Positions 18,498 through 27,887 of a stretch of 64,000 nt of DNA are shown piece after piece. The first letter of the stretch is position 1. Each line of letters begins with the position of its first letter. The position numbers and the translations under genes were made by a program. The DNA comes from Chloroflexus sp. MS-G (lineage in GTDB: Bacteria; Chloroflexota; Chloroflexia; Chloroflexales; Chloroflexaceae): NCBI RefSeq assembly GCF_000735195.1, contig NZ_JPIM01000001.1, forward strand, positions 37,092 to 101,091, in the 5' to 3' direction. A model generated the notes under the pieces. The model made no database searches, had not been told where the DNA came from, and saw nothing but the letters and a program-made list of their open reading frames with translations.

Positions 18498-18780
18498 GCG
18501 AATATCCTCTCTTTGTGGCAGGATGCAACGTTTTGCATACAGGGCATACTGAATCAACTGCCAATTCTGCTCAGGATTATAGCAGATGGTAGCAGGGTGT
18601 TCAACCTGGAACATCTAGGGCTTTTCAGTGTTTTCAGTGTCCGTACTGCCGGACATACCTCTCTTTCATTCCCCAAAGTGAAGATGGATCGAGAGTCTAC
18701 CCATCTCGCTCACCGCTCTCCCGGCTCTGTTACCTCACCATTATCGGGTGGGGAAAGAATTTTAAAAACTCCTATCCTCC

Positions 18781-19566
18781 TCACCGCAGTCCCTGTGTGC
18801 GAAGTTGCTGGTCAAGCCAGGCCATTTCGTCCGGTGAAAGGGGAGGCGGAGGAGGATCGGCGCGGTAGTCGATCACGCGCTCGTAATGGGCGCGCCGATA
18901 GACCTGGCGCAGGATTGTACCGAGGTCAAGGGCGACATCCGGGTCAGGGTAAACGAGTGGTACCGGCAAGACCGGCAATGGGTCACTAAGGGCAATCGGC
19001 CAGACCTCGACCAGAGGACGGCGATAGGCACGGCTGAGGAAGGCGTAGTAGGCGGCAGGGGGGAGGGGACGGGCAAGCTGAGGGCGAACCCCAGCGCGCA
19101 AGAGGTCAATTTCCAACAGGTGGACATTGCTGGTGAAGAGTTCCTGCCGCTTCTTTTCGTAGGCATCAGCCCCGTCAGGGCCGGGGCGTTTGTTAGCGGG
19201 GGAGAGCAATTCAATGGCGGTAATCAGGGTTTGCTGAAGCACCGAGCGGATTTCAATCCGGGCATACCGGGTGGGCACGGTGATCGAGACTGGAATGGTG
19301 AGTGGGGCCGGGGTGATTGTAGCGGTCGATGTGCCGGTATCGGTAGACTCGTCGCGAAACACGCCGACATCGGGCACGAACACCTGGCGGGTGGGGGCAA
19401 TTTCGATACTTTCGAGGGCGATGTAGGGGGTGATGAGTGCAACATAGTTTGGTCCGAGCTGTTCCTGGATAGCATCACACATTGCACTGATGATGCGTGC
19501 GTGTACATCAGGCCATAGTGCGGGTAGTTCGAGGTAGGGATCCATACCGGGGAAAGGCAGTTCCAT
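18781..19566 (-). CDS. DUF4058 family protein, tandem copy 1
   Basis: 261 residues with the family opening MELPFPGMDPYLELPALWPDVHARII and the later block RIEIRSVLQQTLITAIELLSPANKRPG, where an E...E..P..K arrangement recalls a PD-(D/E)xK-like nuclease fold. That reading is inference; DUF4058 proteins have no assigned role. The gene is almost identical to the next one, including the codons at both ends and a stretch before the start (CCATTATGGAACTGCCTTTC region), so the pair arose by a recent tandem duplication. Confidence 0.85.
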   Translation of the reverse strand: MELPFPGMDPYLELPALWPDVHARIISAMCDAIQEQLGPNYVALITPYIALESIEIAPTRQVFVPDVGVFRDESTDTGTSTATITPAPLTIPVSITVPTRYARIEIRSVLQQTLITAIELLSPANKRPGPDGADAYEKKRQELFTSNVHLLEIDLLRAGVRPQLARPLPPAAYYAFLSRAYRRPLVEVWPIALSDPLPVLPVPLVYPDPDVALDLGTILRQVYRRAHYERVIDYRADPPPPPLSPDEMAWLDQQLRTQGLR

Positions 19567-19687
19567 AATGGCCTCCGTTGTGGTACAAGCGTGAGAGTCT
19601 CCCTATCGTACAAACTGCGTGACATTTGCTATGCCTCTGATTTTGATTATGTGACATAATTGTGCGTTGTTGAAGGTAAATCTCTCC

Positions 19688-20473
19688 TCACCGCAGTCCC
19701 TGTGTGCGAAGTTGCTGGTCAAGCCAGGCCATTTCGTCTGGTGAAAGGGGAGGCGGAGGGGGATCGGCGCGGTAGTCGATCACGCGCTCGTAATGGGCGC
19801 GCCGATAGACCTGGCGCAGGATCGTGCCGAGGTCAAGGGCGACATCCGAGTCGGGATAAGCGAGTGGTACCGGCAAGACCGGCAATGGGTCACTAAGGGC
19901 AATCGGCCAGACCTCGACCAGAGGACGGCGATAGGCACGGCTGAGGAAGGCGTAGTAGGCCGCAGGGGGGAGGGGACGGGCGAGTTGAGGGCGAACCCCG
20001 GCGCGCAAGAGGTCAATTTCCAACAGGTGGACATTACTGGTGAAGAGTTCCTGCCGCTTCTTTTCGTAGGCATCAGCCCCGTCAGGGCCGGGGCGTTTGT
20101 TAGCGGGGGAGAGCAATTCAATGGCGGTAATCAGGGTTTGCTGGAGCACCGAGCGGATTTCAATCCGGGCATATCGTGTGGGCACGGTGATCGAGACCGG
20201 AATGGTGAGTGGGGCAGGGGTGATGGTAGCGGTTGGTGTGCCGGTATCGGTAGGCTCGTCGCGAAACACGCCGACATCGGGCACGAACACCTGGCGGATG
20301 GGTGCAATTTCAATACTTTCGAGTGCGAGGTAGGGGGTGATGAGCGCGACATAGTTTGGTCCGAGCTGTTCCTGAAGGGCATCACGCATTGCAGCAATCA
20401 ATGCTGCGTGTACATCAGGCCACAGTGCAGGCAGTTCGAGGTAGGGATCCATACCGGGGAAAGGCAGTTCCAT
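19688..20473 (-). CDS. DUF4058 family protein, tandem copy 2
   Basis: Same 261-residue length as its neighbour, with a small number of substitutions near the N-terminus (AALIAAMRDALQEQ instead of ARIISAMCDAIQEQ; IAPIRQ for IAPTRQ) and near-identity in the C-terminal two thirds. The start at 20473 is set by matching the copy at 18781-19566; an in-frame extension upstream exists but is not conserved. The two genes are 121 bp apart. Confidence 0.85.
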   Translation of the reverse strand: MELPFPGMDPYLELPALWPDVHAALIAAMRDALQEQLGPNYVALITPYLALESIEIAPIRQVFVPDVGVFRDEPTDTGTPTATITPAPLTIPVSITVPTRYARIEIRSVLQQTLITAIELLSPANKRPGPDGADAYEKKRQELFTSNVHLLEIDLLRAGVRPQLARPLPPAAYYAFLSRAYRRPLVEVWPIALSDPLPVLPVPLAYPDSDVALDLGTILRQVYRRAHYERVIDYRADPPPPPLSPDEMAWLDQQLRTQGLR

Positions 20474-20835
20474 AATGGCCTCCAAGAGAGTAATTATCAG
20501 CATGATACCATACGATTAAGATAGAGGATGCCCCCTTCGCTGAGAGTATCTCCGCTCCGAACATCCTCTCTTCAGTAATCGGCTGTCCGGTCTCCTCCTT
20601 CCTTTTACCGTTTGGAATTAGAAGAAGTTCGCGGAAGGTGAGAGAGGAAAAATGTTTCCCTTATGTGATCTTATTCACTATTGGCAAGAGGCTTGACATG
20701 TGGTACATCGATCAGTATGATGATGATTACCTGAATGGATAAACAATTGTCCATTATTACAACATCTATCTGCATATCGTCGGTCACATATAAACTCCGA
20801 CGTCGTGCACATTAACAACTACATAGGAGGCTACC
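20474..20835. other. Divergent intergenic region with the rny promoter
   Basis: Contains the DUF4058 upstream region on the minus strand and, at 20693-20721, a near-consensus promoter for rny. The remainder is unremarkable. Confidence 0.5.
20693..20721 (+). promoter_or_regulatory. Near-consensus promoter of rny
   Basis: TTGACA (20693-20698), a 17-bp spacer and TATGAT (20716-20721). It lies about 115 bp before the rny start, so the mRNA has a leader of about 108 nt. One of the strongest housekeeping-type promoters in the window. Confidence 0.75.
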
Positions 20836-22368
20836 GTGACAGAGTTACTCTGGGCCGTCATCGCCCTACTGGTAGGGCTGGTCGGCGGTGCAGGCATAGG
20901 CATCTGGTGGGCGAACAATGGGGTAAGCTCACTGGTCCAACGTAAAGCTGCAGAAGCTCGCCTGCTGATTGAAGAGGCACGCTCGCAGCAAAAAGAAATT
21001 CTCTTGCAAGCCAAAGATGAAGCATTACGCATCAGAAATGAAGCTGAAGCTGAATTGCGTGAATCGCGACAGAGCTTGCAAAAACAGGAAGAACGTCTGC
21101 AACGTAAAGAGGAAAATATCGATCGGAAATTGGAAGGAATAGAGCGACGTGAGCGGTTAATCCAGCAGCGTGAGCGGCAAATTGAACAGTTGACGCAGGA
21201 AGCTGAACGGCTACGGCGTCAGCAAGCGCAGGAACTGGAACGAATCTCACAACTATCGCGTGAGGAAGCTCGTTCGATCATCCTGGCCGAAGTTGAACGC
21301 GAAACACGCGAAGATGCTGCTCGGCGCATCCGTGAACTCGAACAGCAAACAAAAGAAGAGGCCGATAAGATTGCCCGAAAAATCATCGGACTGGCAATTC
21401 AACGCTGTGCGAGTGATTACGTTGCAGAAATGACCGTCTCAACGGTGAATCTGCCGAGTGAAGAACTGAAAGGGCGCATCATTGGCCGCGAAGGGCGCAA
21501 TATTCGTGCTTTTGAGCAGATCACCGGTGTTGATATTATTGTTGATGATACCCCTGAAGCAGTGACGCTGTCGTGTCACGATCCGGTACGTCGGGAAGTG
21601 GCCCGAGTGGCACTGTTGAAGTTATTAAAGGATGGTCGTATCCATCCATCACGAATTGAGGAGGTGGTACACAAGACACAACTCGAGATCGAGCAAATTA
21701 TGCGCGAAGAGGGTGAGCGTGTGGCCTACGAAGCGAATGTGCAGGGTTTACACCCCGATCTCATTAAGCTGCTCGGTCGTTTGAAATATCGTACCAGTTA
21801 TGGGCAGAATGTCTTGCAACATTCGCTTGAATGTGCCTTGCTCGCGGCACATATGGCTGCCGAACTAGGCGCCAATATCAATGTTGCCAAAACGGCTGCC
21901 TTGCTCCACGATATTGGCAAGGCGGTTGATCACGAAGTACAAGGACCACATGCCTTGATCGGCGCAGAAATTGCTCGTCGACTCGGTCGCTCGGCGGCTA
22001 TCGTTCACGCTATTGCGGCACATCATTACGATGAGGAACCGCAGACGGTTGAAGCATTTCTGGTCATCGCTGCGGACGCAATCTCTGGTGCCCGTCCGGG
22101 CGCTCGTCGTGAGACACTCGACCTCTATATCAAGCGCTTAGAAGCTCTTGAAACCGTCGCAACGTCGTTCCCTGGTGTTCAACGTGCATTCGCGGTCCAG
22201 GCTGGTCGCGAAGTGCGTGTGATGGTACAACCAGATCAGATAGATGATCTGGCCAGTATTCATCTGGCTCGCAACGTTGCCAGGAAGATCGAAGAGAGCT
22301 TGCAGTATCCTGGTCAAATCAAGGTCACGATCATTCGCGAAACCCGTGCCGTTGATTACGCACGGTAG
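20836..22368 (+). CDS. rny: Ribonuclease Y
   Basis: Membrane-anchored endoribonuclease that starts bulk mRNA decay. The 510-residue protein has an N-terminal span ([22 protein letters not shown]), a long Glu/Arg/Gln-rich coiled coil to about residue 190, a KH domain ([28 protein letters not shown]) and an HD domain ([30 protein letters not shown]) that carries the active site. The GTG start at 20836 has AGGAGG at ideal spacing. spoVS follows, as in several other phyla, but ymdB, often found between them, is absent. Confidence 0.96.
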   Translation: MTELLWAVIALLVGLVGGAGIGIWWANNGVSSLVQRKAAEARLLIEEARSQQKEILLQAKDEALRIRNEAEAELRESRQSLQKQEERLQRKEENIDRKLEGIERRERLIQQRERQIEQLTQEAERLRRQQAQELERISQLSREEARSIILAEVERETREDAARRIRELEQQTKEEADKIARKIIGLAIQRCASDYVAEMTVSTVNLPSEELKGRIIGREGRNIRAFEQITGVDIIVDDTPEAVTLSCHDPVRREVARVALLKLLKDGRIHPSRIEEVVHKTQLEIEQIMREEGERVAYEANVQGLHPDLIKLLGRLKYRTSYGQNVLQHSLECALLAAHMAAELGANINVAKTAALLHDIGKAVDHEVQGPHALIGAEIARRLGRSAAIVHAIAAHHYDEEPQTVEAFLVIAADAISGARPGARRETLDLYIKRLEALETVATSFPGVQRAFAVQAGREVRVMVQPDQIDDLASIHLARNVARKIEESLQYPGQIKVTIIRETRAVDYAR

Positions 22369-22429
22369 TATATCAGGCCAGATGATCTTCAAATTGGTGA
22401 TCATTTGGTCTGCAAATCACGATAGCGTG

Positions 22430-22438
22430 TGGTACAAT
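22430..22438 (+). promoter_or_regulatory. Extended -10 promoter (TGG-TACAAT) of spoVS
   Basis: TGG-TACAAT ends at 22438, 59 bp before the first spoVS start codon. It lies after the rny stop, so spoVS can be made separately from rny. Confidence 0.45.
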
Positions 22439-22497
22439 AAGGGCACGCTTTCGGTCATCGGCTATAAGGTTCTTGTACACAAGGAGGCTGCGCCGGT

Positions 22498-22899
22498 ATG
22501 AACCTGGCAACTCCGCCCGATGATACGAGTCGTCGTTTATCTATACGTCACCAACAGGAGGAAGCTATGAGCAACGCCCAGCCGCTAGAGCGGGCTGTCG
22601 GCGAAGGTAGCGCCGCCCCCGCTCGTCAGCAGCGTAGTGCCGAGGTCTTGAAGGTCTCGACCCGCTCGCGGCCGAGTGCCGTTGCCGGCGCGATTGCCGG
22701 TGTTATGCGCGAGAATGGTTCGGCCGAAGTGCAGTCGATCGGCGCTGGCGCGACGAATCAGGCAATTAAAGCTGTTGCTATCGCTCGCGCATATCTGAGT
22801 GAGGAGGGGATCGATATCGTCTGTATTCCGTCATTTATCGATGTGTCAATTGATGACGAAGAGCGCACTGCTATTCGTCTCCTCATTGAACGCCGGTAG
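22498..22899 (+). CDS. spoVS: Stage V sporulation protein S family
   Basis: The C-terminal 86 residues are a full SpoVS domain: EVLKVSTRSRPSAVAGAIAGVMRENGSAEVQSIGAGA, then NQAIKAVAIARAYL and DIVCIPSFIDVSIDDEERTAIRLLIERR. The fold is Alba-like and probably binds nucleic acid. This lineage does not form endospores, so the role must be different from that in Bacillus. Two starts each have a strong Shine-Dalgarno: ATG 22498 (AAGGAGG) and ATG 22567 (AGGAGG), giving 133 or 110 residues, and both may be used. Confidence 0.92.
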   Translation: MNLATPPDDTSRRLSIRHQQEEAMSNAQPLERAVGEGSAAPARQQRSAEVLKVSTRSRPSAVAGAIAGVMRENGSAEVQSIGAGATNQAIKAVAIARAYLSEEGIDIVCIPSFIDVSIDDEERTAIRLLIERR

Positions 22900-22927
22900 T
22901 CTCCTGTGTGGCTCCGTCGTTGCTCGT

Positions 22928-22954
22928 AAGGCATCTCCCCACAGGAGATGCCTT
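22928..22954 (+). terminator. Intrinsic terminator after spoVS
   Basis: An 11-bp perfect stem, AAGGCATCTCC (22928-22938) with GGAGATGCCTT (22944-22954), and a 5-nt loop. A short T-rich stretch (TACTGTTTTC) follows. It lies 29 bp after the spoVS stop. Confidence 0.75.
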
Positions 22955-23124
22955 TACTGTTTTCAGGTACGGGCTGTCCGAAGGCCGGTATGACGTTCTT
23001 CGCATAGAATTGCCAGCAAAGGTGTGAGTACAGCCGGCCTCGCCTATCTCTCGTATTGAACGCTGCGGTGTTGTGTCCCTGATCGGCCGTTATCCGATCA
23101 GATTTTAGCGCACCAATCCTGCGG

Positions 23125-23130
23125 TACAAT
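23125..23130 (+). promoter_or_regulatory. -10 element (GCGG-TACAAT) before the DUF294 gene
   Basis: TACAAT preceded by GCGG, about 105 bp before the start codon, after the spoVS terminator. The region 22900-23235 otherwise holds only that terminator. Confidence 0.4.
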
Positions 23131-23235
23131 GGTGCTCACAACGATGTGATACTATCTCGTAGATAGTTCGAGTGCTCCGGCAGCGGATGCCAGGTTCGCA
23201 GATGTTGGATGTAATGCTGATTGCAGGTTTTCCCA

Positions 23236-25077
23236 ATGGAAGAAATTGCACGCTTCTTACGCTCTTACCCACCCTTTGACCGCCTTCCTGATCAAGTGGT
23301 CTCACAGATTGCCGGTGAATTGCAGATTGAGTTTGTCCGGTCCGGGCAGACCATCTTGACCCGAGGTGGAAAGCCTTCCGAGTTTTTGTACATTGTGTGT
23401 AAAGGATCGGTTGATTTACTGCGTGGCGAAGATCAGATTGTTGATACACTTGGCCCTGGCGAAGCCTTTGGTCATCCCTCATTGATTCGTGGTCAGCCGC
23501 CGCTGGTAACCGTGCGTGCGCACACCGATACGCTGCTCTATTTGTTGCCCGGTGCAATTTTTCACCGTCTCCGTGCTGAATATCCTCAGTTTGCCGCTTT
23601 TTTTGCTGCTTCCGTGATTGAGCGACTCGGTTATGCCCTTCAGTCACGGCAGGCGGAATCTAATCCGGCGCTGTTTCAAACCCGGCTCCGTGATCTGGTT
23701 GCACGGCCACCGGTATCGATCAGCGCTGATGCTACTGTGGGTGATGCTGCCCGACTGATGCGTGCTGAACGTATTTCCTCATTAATTGTTGATCAGGTTC
23801 CACCTGGAATTATCACTGATCGTGATTTGCGCAATCGGGTGTTAGCTGAAGGGTTGCCGGATACAACACCGGTACGACAGGTGATGAGTGCGCCGGCAAC
23901 TACTATCTCGGCGGATGCATTAGCCTTCGAGGGCTTGCTGCTCATGCTCGAACGCGGGATTCACCATTTGCCGCTGGTCGATGGTGATCAGATCGTAGGT
24001 GTGATTACTCACACTGATATTTTACGCCGACAAAGCAATAGCCCACTGTTTCTACCGCGACTGTTGCAACGAGCGACATCGCTGGCCGATCTCCGTCGAT
24101 ATACCGATCAGGTAGCCGAGGCCGTGGGCACGTTGATGGCGGCAGGAGCACGGGTCAGTGATATTGGTCGTGTGGTCGCTGTTGCCCACGACGCTTTGTT
24201 ACAACGTCTGCTGCGTGATGCCGAAGCTCAACTTGGTCCACCACCGGTACCATATGCCTGGCTGGTACTTGGTTCAGAGGGACGTTATGAACAGACCCTC
24301 CGCACCGATCAAGATAATGCCCTGGTGTATGACGATTCGGCGTCATCAGAAGATGTCTCTTATTTCGAGAAACTAGCCGAATTGGTAGTCGGCTGGCTGG
24401 TTGAATGTGGCTTTCCGCGCTGTCCTGGTAATATCATGGCGACCAATCCTGAGTGGCGACAGCCGTTATCGGTTTGGCAACACTACTTCCGGCGCTGGAT
24501 CGAAATTCCTAATGAGGAGGCGCTGTTGCGAATTGCAATCTTTTTTGACTACCGGCAGGTGTACGGACAGCTACCCGCAGAGCTGGTGTTACGCACCATT
24601 ACCCAACACGCCGCTGAACATCGTATCTTCATAGCACGATTGGCTCGTGCGGCGTTGCGTCAACCGGCACCGCTGACCTTCTTCCGTCAGGTCGCCCTCG
24701 AACGTCGCGGTGAACAGCGCGATCTGCTTGATCTCAAACTTCGCGGAACAGCAATGGTTGTTGATCTGGCGCGTCTTTTTGCGCTCGAAGCGCATAGTAA
24801 TGAGACAAACACGATTGCGCGTTTGCGGGCAGCAAAGGCTGCTGGTGTTCTCAGCCATGAAGACGCCGATAATTTGATCAGTGCGTTTGAATTACTCTCC
24901 AGTTTGCGCTTACATCATCAGCAAAAACAGATCGCTCTTGGTTTGCCGCCTGATAATCTGATCAACTTTCATCAATTAGGGCCACGTGAACGTCGTGAAG
25001 TGAAAGAGTCGTTACAGGCGATTGCCTCAGTGCAGCGTGGAGTTGCGCTCATGTTTCAAACTGATCGGCTGGCGTAG
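23236..25077 (+). CDS. cNMP-binding / CBS / DUF294 nucleotidyltransferase protein
   Basis: Three modules: a cyclic-nucleotide-binding-like domain (about residues 5-120; SGQTILTRGGKPSEFLYIVCKGSVDLL), two CBS motifs (about 155-275; ADATVGDAARLMRAERISSLIV and ADALAFEGLLLMLERGIHHLPLVDGDQIVGVIT), and a GlnD-like nucleotidyltransferase (LVLGSEGRYEQTLRTDQDNALVYDD) with its DUF294 C-terminal partner. Such proteins probably transfer a nucleotidyl group under control of ligands bound by the regulatory domains; targets are unknown. ATG 23236 is preferred to TTG 23221. The exonuclease gene begins 8 bp later, a pairing seen in other bacteria. Confidence 0.88.
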   Translation: MEEIARFLRSYPPFDRLPDQVVSQIAGELQIEFVRSGQTILTRGGKPSEFLYIVCKGSVDLLRGEDQIVDTLGPGEAFGHPSLIRGQPPLVTVRAHTDTLLYLLPGAIFHRLRAEYPQFAAFFAASVIERLGYALQSRQAESNPALFQTRLRDLVARPPVSISADATVGDAARLMRAERISSLIVDQVPPGIITDRDLRNRVLAEGLPDTTPVRQVMSAPATTISADALAFEGLLLMLERGIHHLPLVDGDQIVGVITHTDILRRQSNSPLFLPRLLQRATSLADLRRYTDQVAEAVGTLMAAGARVSDIGRVVAVAHDALLQRLLRDAEAQLGPPPVPYAWLVLGSEGRYEQTLRTDQDNALVYDDSASSEDVSYFEKLAELVVGWLVECGFPRCPGNIMATNPEWRQPLSVWQHYFRRWIEIPNEEALLRIAIFFDYRQVYGQLPAELVLRTITQHAAEHRIFIARLARAALRQPAPLTFFRQVALERRGEQRDLLDLKLRGTAMVVDLARLFALEAHSNETNTIARLRAAKAAGVLSHEDADNLISAFELLSSLRLHHQQKQIALGLPPDNLINFHQLGPRERREVKESLQAIASVQRGVALMFQTDRLA

Positions 25078-25085
25078 AGGTGTCT

Positions 25086-25784
25086 ATGGCATTTTGGTCG
25101 CGTTTTTTTCAGCGGATTCCGCCTGCCGATTTTGTGCGTGCATATCAGGCGTTTCCTGAGCCTGACCCAAAATTGCCGTGGCGTGAGGTGCCTTACACGG
25201 TGATCGATGTAGAAACAACCGGACTTGATCCCCGGCGTGATGCACTGATTGCGATCGGTGCGGTGAATGTTGAGAATGGTCGTGTGTTATTGAAGCAGAC
25301 GTGGTATTCGCTGATCCGCCCCCCTGCTGATCGTGAACCAAGCGTGGAGAGTATTCGTATCCATCATCTTACTCCCGAAGAGCTACAGCATGCGCCGCCG
25401 CCCGCAGAGGTGTTGGCCGAGTTGTTGCAGCGGATTGCCGGGCGTGTGTTGGTGGTCCACGTAGCGCAGGTTGACGTGCGCTTTATCAATGCCGCCTTAA
25501 AACCATTCGGCGGTCGGCTCCGCCGCCCAATTCTGGATACAGCCCGGCTGGCTTTAACCCTGCACTTGAATGCACGTTGGTCGGGTGAACAGCCGCACGA
25601 TATGCCTGATCCGGCGATTGAACTGCGTGCGCTAGCGACAGCACTCGGTTTGCCGGTGTATGCACAACACAATGCGCTTAACGATGCAGTGACGACGGCG
25701 CAGCTCTTTATTGCGCAGGCCACAATACTGGCCGATCAGGGCCGAAGTAATCTGGCCGGTTTGATCCGGGCGGGTGGGGTGTGA
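25086..25784 (+). CDS. DEDDh 3'-5' exonuclease (DnaQ-like)
   Basis: A 232-residue stand-alone exonuclease of the DNA polymerase III epsilon/RNase T type. Motifs are present in order: VIDVETTGLDP (Exo I), VVHVAQVDVRFIN (Exo II) and HNALNDAVTTAQLF (Exo III with the DEDDh His). The start is ATG 25086, with AGAGG overlapping the previous stop codon, and a GTG at 25080 is an alternative. It is coupled to the cNMP/CBS/DUF294 gene, so the two probably work together, perhaps in nucleotide turnover or repair. Confidence 0.88.
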   Translation: MAFWSRFFQRIPPADFVRAYQAFPEPDPKLPWREVPYTVIDVETTGLDPRRDALIAIGAVNVENGRVLLKQTWYSLIRPPADREPSVESIRIHHLTPEELQHAPPPAEVLAELLQRIAGRVLVVHVAQVDVRFINAALKPFGGRLRRPILDTARLALTLHLNARWSGEQPHDMPDPAIELRALATALGLPVYAQHNALNDAVTTAQLFIAQATILADQGRSNLAGLIRAGGV

Positions 25785-25913
25785 CGTATACTGGCCGGTG
25801 GTTGGGCAGAGGTAATGGTTTGTAATAGCTCTGACAGATGGGTAGGCGAGTTCACTGAAAATGCTGCGCTCATGAGGGTTTTGTAGCTCTTTGTTCCATA
25901 AAAGTAGGAGCCT

Positions 25914-27755
25914 ATGACAAGTGAAATCGTTTTTGTCCTTTGTGTCTTATTGAGTCTAATTGTACTCTTTGTTATTGATCGGATTCGGATCGATTTGGTT
26001 GCAATTCTTGGCTTACTTGCACTTATGTTTGGCGGCATCCTGACCCCATCCGAGGCAGTGGCTGGCTTCGGTGACACGACTGTTGTGTTAATAGCGTCGT
26101 TAATGATCGTGGGTGATGGACTATTTCAAACCGGTGTTGCAGCATGGATTGGGAACAAACTTGGTCAGATTGCCGGACAGAGTGAGCCACGGATTATCGT
26201 GATACTGATGACTACGGTTGCCGTACTTTCAGCGTTTATCAGCTCAACTGGCACCGTAGCTATTATGCTGCCGGTAGCTGTCAGTCTGGCGCAGCGGGCA
26301 GGGATCAGCCCTTCCCGCTTACTGTTACCCCTTGCATACGCCGCTCTCATTGGTGGGATGTTAACATTGATCGGGACACCACCGAATTTGATCGCTGCTG
26401 AGGCGCTGGCGGCTGCTGGCAGACCGCCACTCGGTTTTTTTAGCTTTACGCCAGTTGGTCTGACCGTGTTGTTAACGGTCACTCTGACGCTGGTAGTATT
26501 GCGACACTGGCTTTTGCCGGTGCGAGCAATCACTGTTACCGATGAGAAAAAGGCGCCAACATTAGCTGAATTGGCAGCAGAATATCGTCTGACGAAAGGG
26601 CTTGCACAGGTACGAGTGTTGGCTGACTCACCGCTGGCCGGGCGAACATTGGCTGAAACTCGGCTTCGCAGCCGTTATGGGATTACTGTCGTTGGTATCC
26701 GACGCTGGCCTGAATCGCGATCAGAACCCGGTTTGCCAAGAGCTGTGACTGCGGCAACTCGTATTCTGGCGGGTGATCTCCTTGATGTGATTGGTGAGAG
26801 AGAAGCGCTGGAATTATTTTGTCGTCAAGAGCGCGCAGTTATTCAGTCACTGTCGTCGCAGTTGCCGTTTGGCCCTGATCTCCACGTGATAGAAGTTGCA
26901 TTAACTCCGCGATCTCGGTTTGAAGGACAGACGATTGCAACTGCCGAATTACGCCAACTTTTTGGCGTGACGGTGTTAGGTGTACGTCGTTTAGGGCAGC
27001 CCTTCAGTGGCGACCTGGCACACGAACCACTACGTTTTGGCGATACGCTGCTAGTTGCAGGTGCGCCAGCACAGTTGGAGGCAATTGTCCGTAGTCAGCA
27101 AACCTTTGGCGATCTTGCGATCGTTGCCTTTCCACGTGACATGGTCGCAAGCGATCAACCATTTAGTCAGCGTGCCTGGGTGGCGATTGCGATCATGGGA
27201 GTAATGTTAATAACAATGGCAACCGGCTGGTTCCCGATTGTGACGATTGCGTTGACTGCTGCGGTGGCAATGGTGCTCGGAGGATGTGTCTCGCTGAAAG
27301 ATGTCTACCAACGTTTAAACTGGGAGAGTCTAGTGTTGATTGCAGCGATGCTGCCAATGGCAACAGCACTCACGAAAACTGGTGGTGCGACTTTAATAGC
27401 TGAACAGTTGGTCGCTGCATTAGGGAATTTCTCGCCACTCGCTATACTGGCTGGTATCTTCATTGTGACCAGTTTGCTAAGCCAGTTTATCTCGAATACT
27501 GCTACAGCCGTGCTCATCATGCCGATCGCACTCGGTGTTTCCGAGCAACTCGGTCTAGCGCCAGAGCCATTATTGATCACAGCCGCAATTGCTGCCTCTA
27601 CTGCATTTGCCACACCGGTTGCTTCTCCGGTCAACACGTTAGTGTTGGCTCCTGGCGGGTATCGGTTTATCGACTATATGCGCGCCGGGATCCTTTTACA
27701 GGTGTTAGTGCTGGTGATATGTCTGGTTGTTGTGCCAATACTCTTCCCCTGGTGA
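25914..27755 (+). CDS. SLC13/DASS-type transporter with two TrkA-C domains
   Basis: A 613-residue membrane protein. An N-terminal half with five or six spans and the family block FGDTTVVLIASLMIVGDGLFQTG precedes two soluble TrkA-C (RCK_C) domains, about residues 220-300 and 310-395. The second membrane half then contains SQFISNTATAVLIMPIAL and ATPVASPVNTLVLAPGGY. Proteins with this layout move sulfate or di/tricarboxylates with Na+. The RCK_C domains probably bind a small ligand that gates transport. GTAGGAG supports the start. No metabolic genes lie nearby to name the substrate. Confidence 0.86.
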   Translation: MTSEIVFVLCVLLSLIVLFVIDRIRIDLVAILGLLALMFGGILTPSEAVAGFGDTTVVLIASLMIVGDGLFQTGVAAWIGNKLGQIAGQSEPRIIVILMTTVAVLSAFISSTGTVAIMLPVAVSLAQRAGISPSRLLLPLAYAALIGGMLTLIGTPPNLIAAEALAAAGRPPLGFFSFTPVGLTVLLTVTLTLVVLRHWLLPVRAITVTDEKKAPTLAELAAEYRLTKGLAQVRVLADSPLAGRTLAETRLRSRYGITVVGIRRWPESRSEPGLPRAVTAATRILAGDLLDVIGEREALELFCRQERAVIQSLSSQLPFGPDLHVIEVALTPRSRFEGQTIATAELRQLFGVTVLGVRRLGQPFSGDLAHEPLRFGDTLLVAGAPAQLEAIVRSQQTFGDLAIVAFPRDMVASDQPFSQRAWVAIAIMGVMLITMATGWFPIVTIALTAAVAMVLGGCVSLKDVYQRLNWESLVLIAAMLPMATALTKTGGATLIAEQLVAALGNFSPLAILAGIFIVTSLLSQFISNTATAVLIMPIALGVSEQLGLAPEPLLITAAIAASTAFATPVASPVNTLVLAPGGYRFIDYMRAGILLQVLVLVICLVVVPILFPW

Positions 27756-27887
27756 TCACGTCTGGCATCCGACCCGCTCGTATCAAAAGAGCTTAGCAGC
27801 TCTTGAGAATACAGATGTCTCCATCTCCTGGGTTGCAGTTCATTGCCTGCGTACTGTGCAGGTACAAGACGCTTCCAGTCCTAAAAG

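Noticed and set aside
19793..20524. Long plus-strand ORFs opposite the DUF4058 genes
   Set aside because: They are shadows of the duplicated DUF4058 genes, and both copies repeat them simply because the DNA is duplicated.
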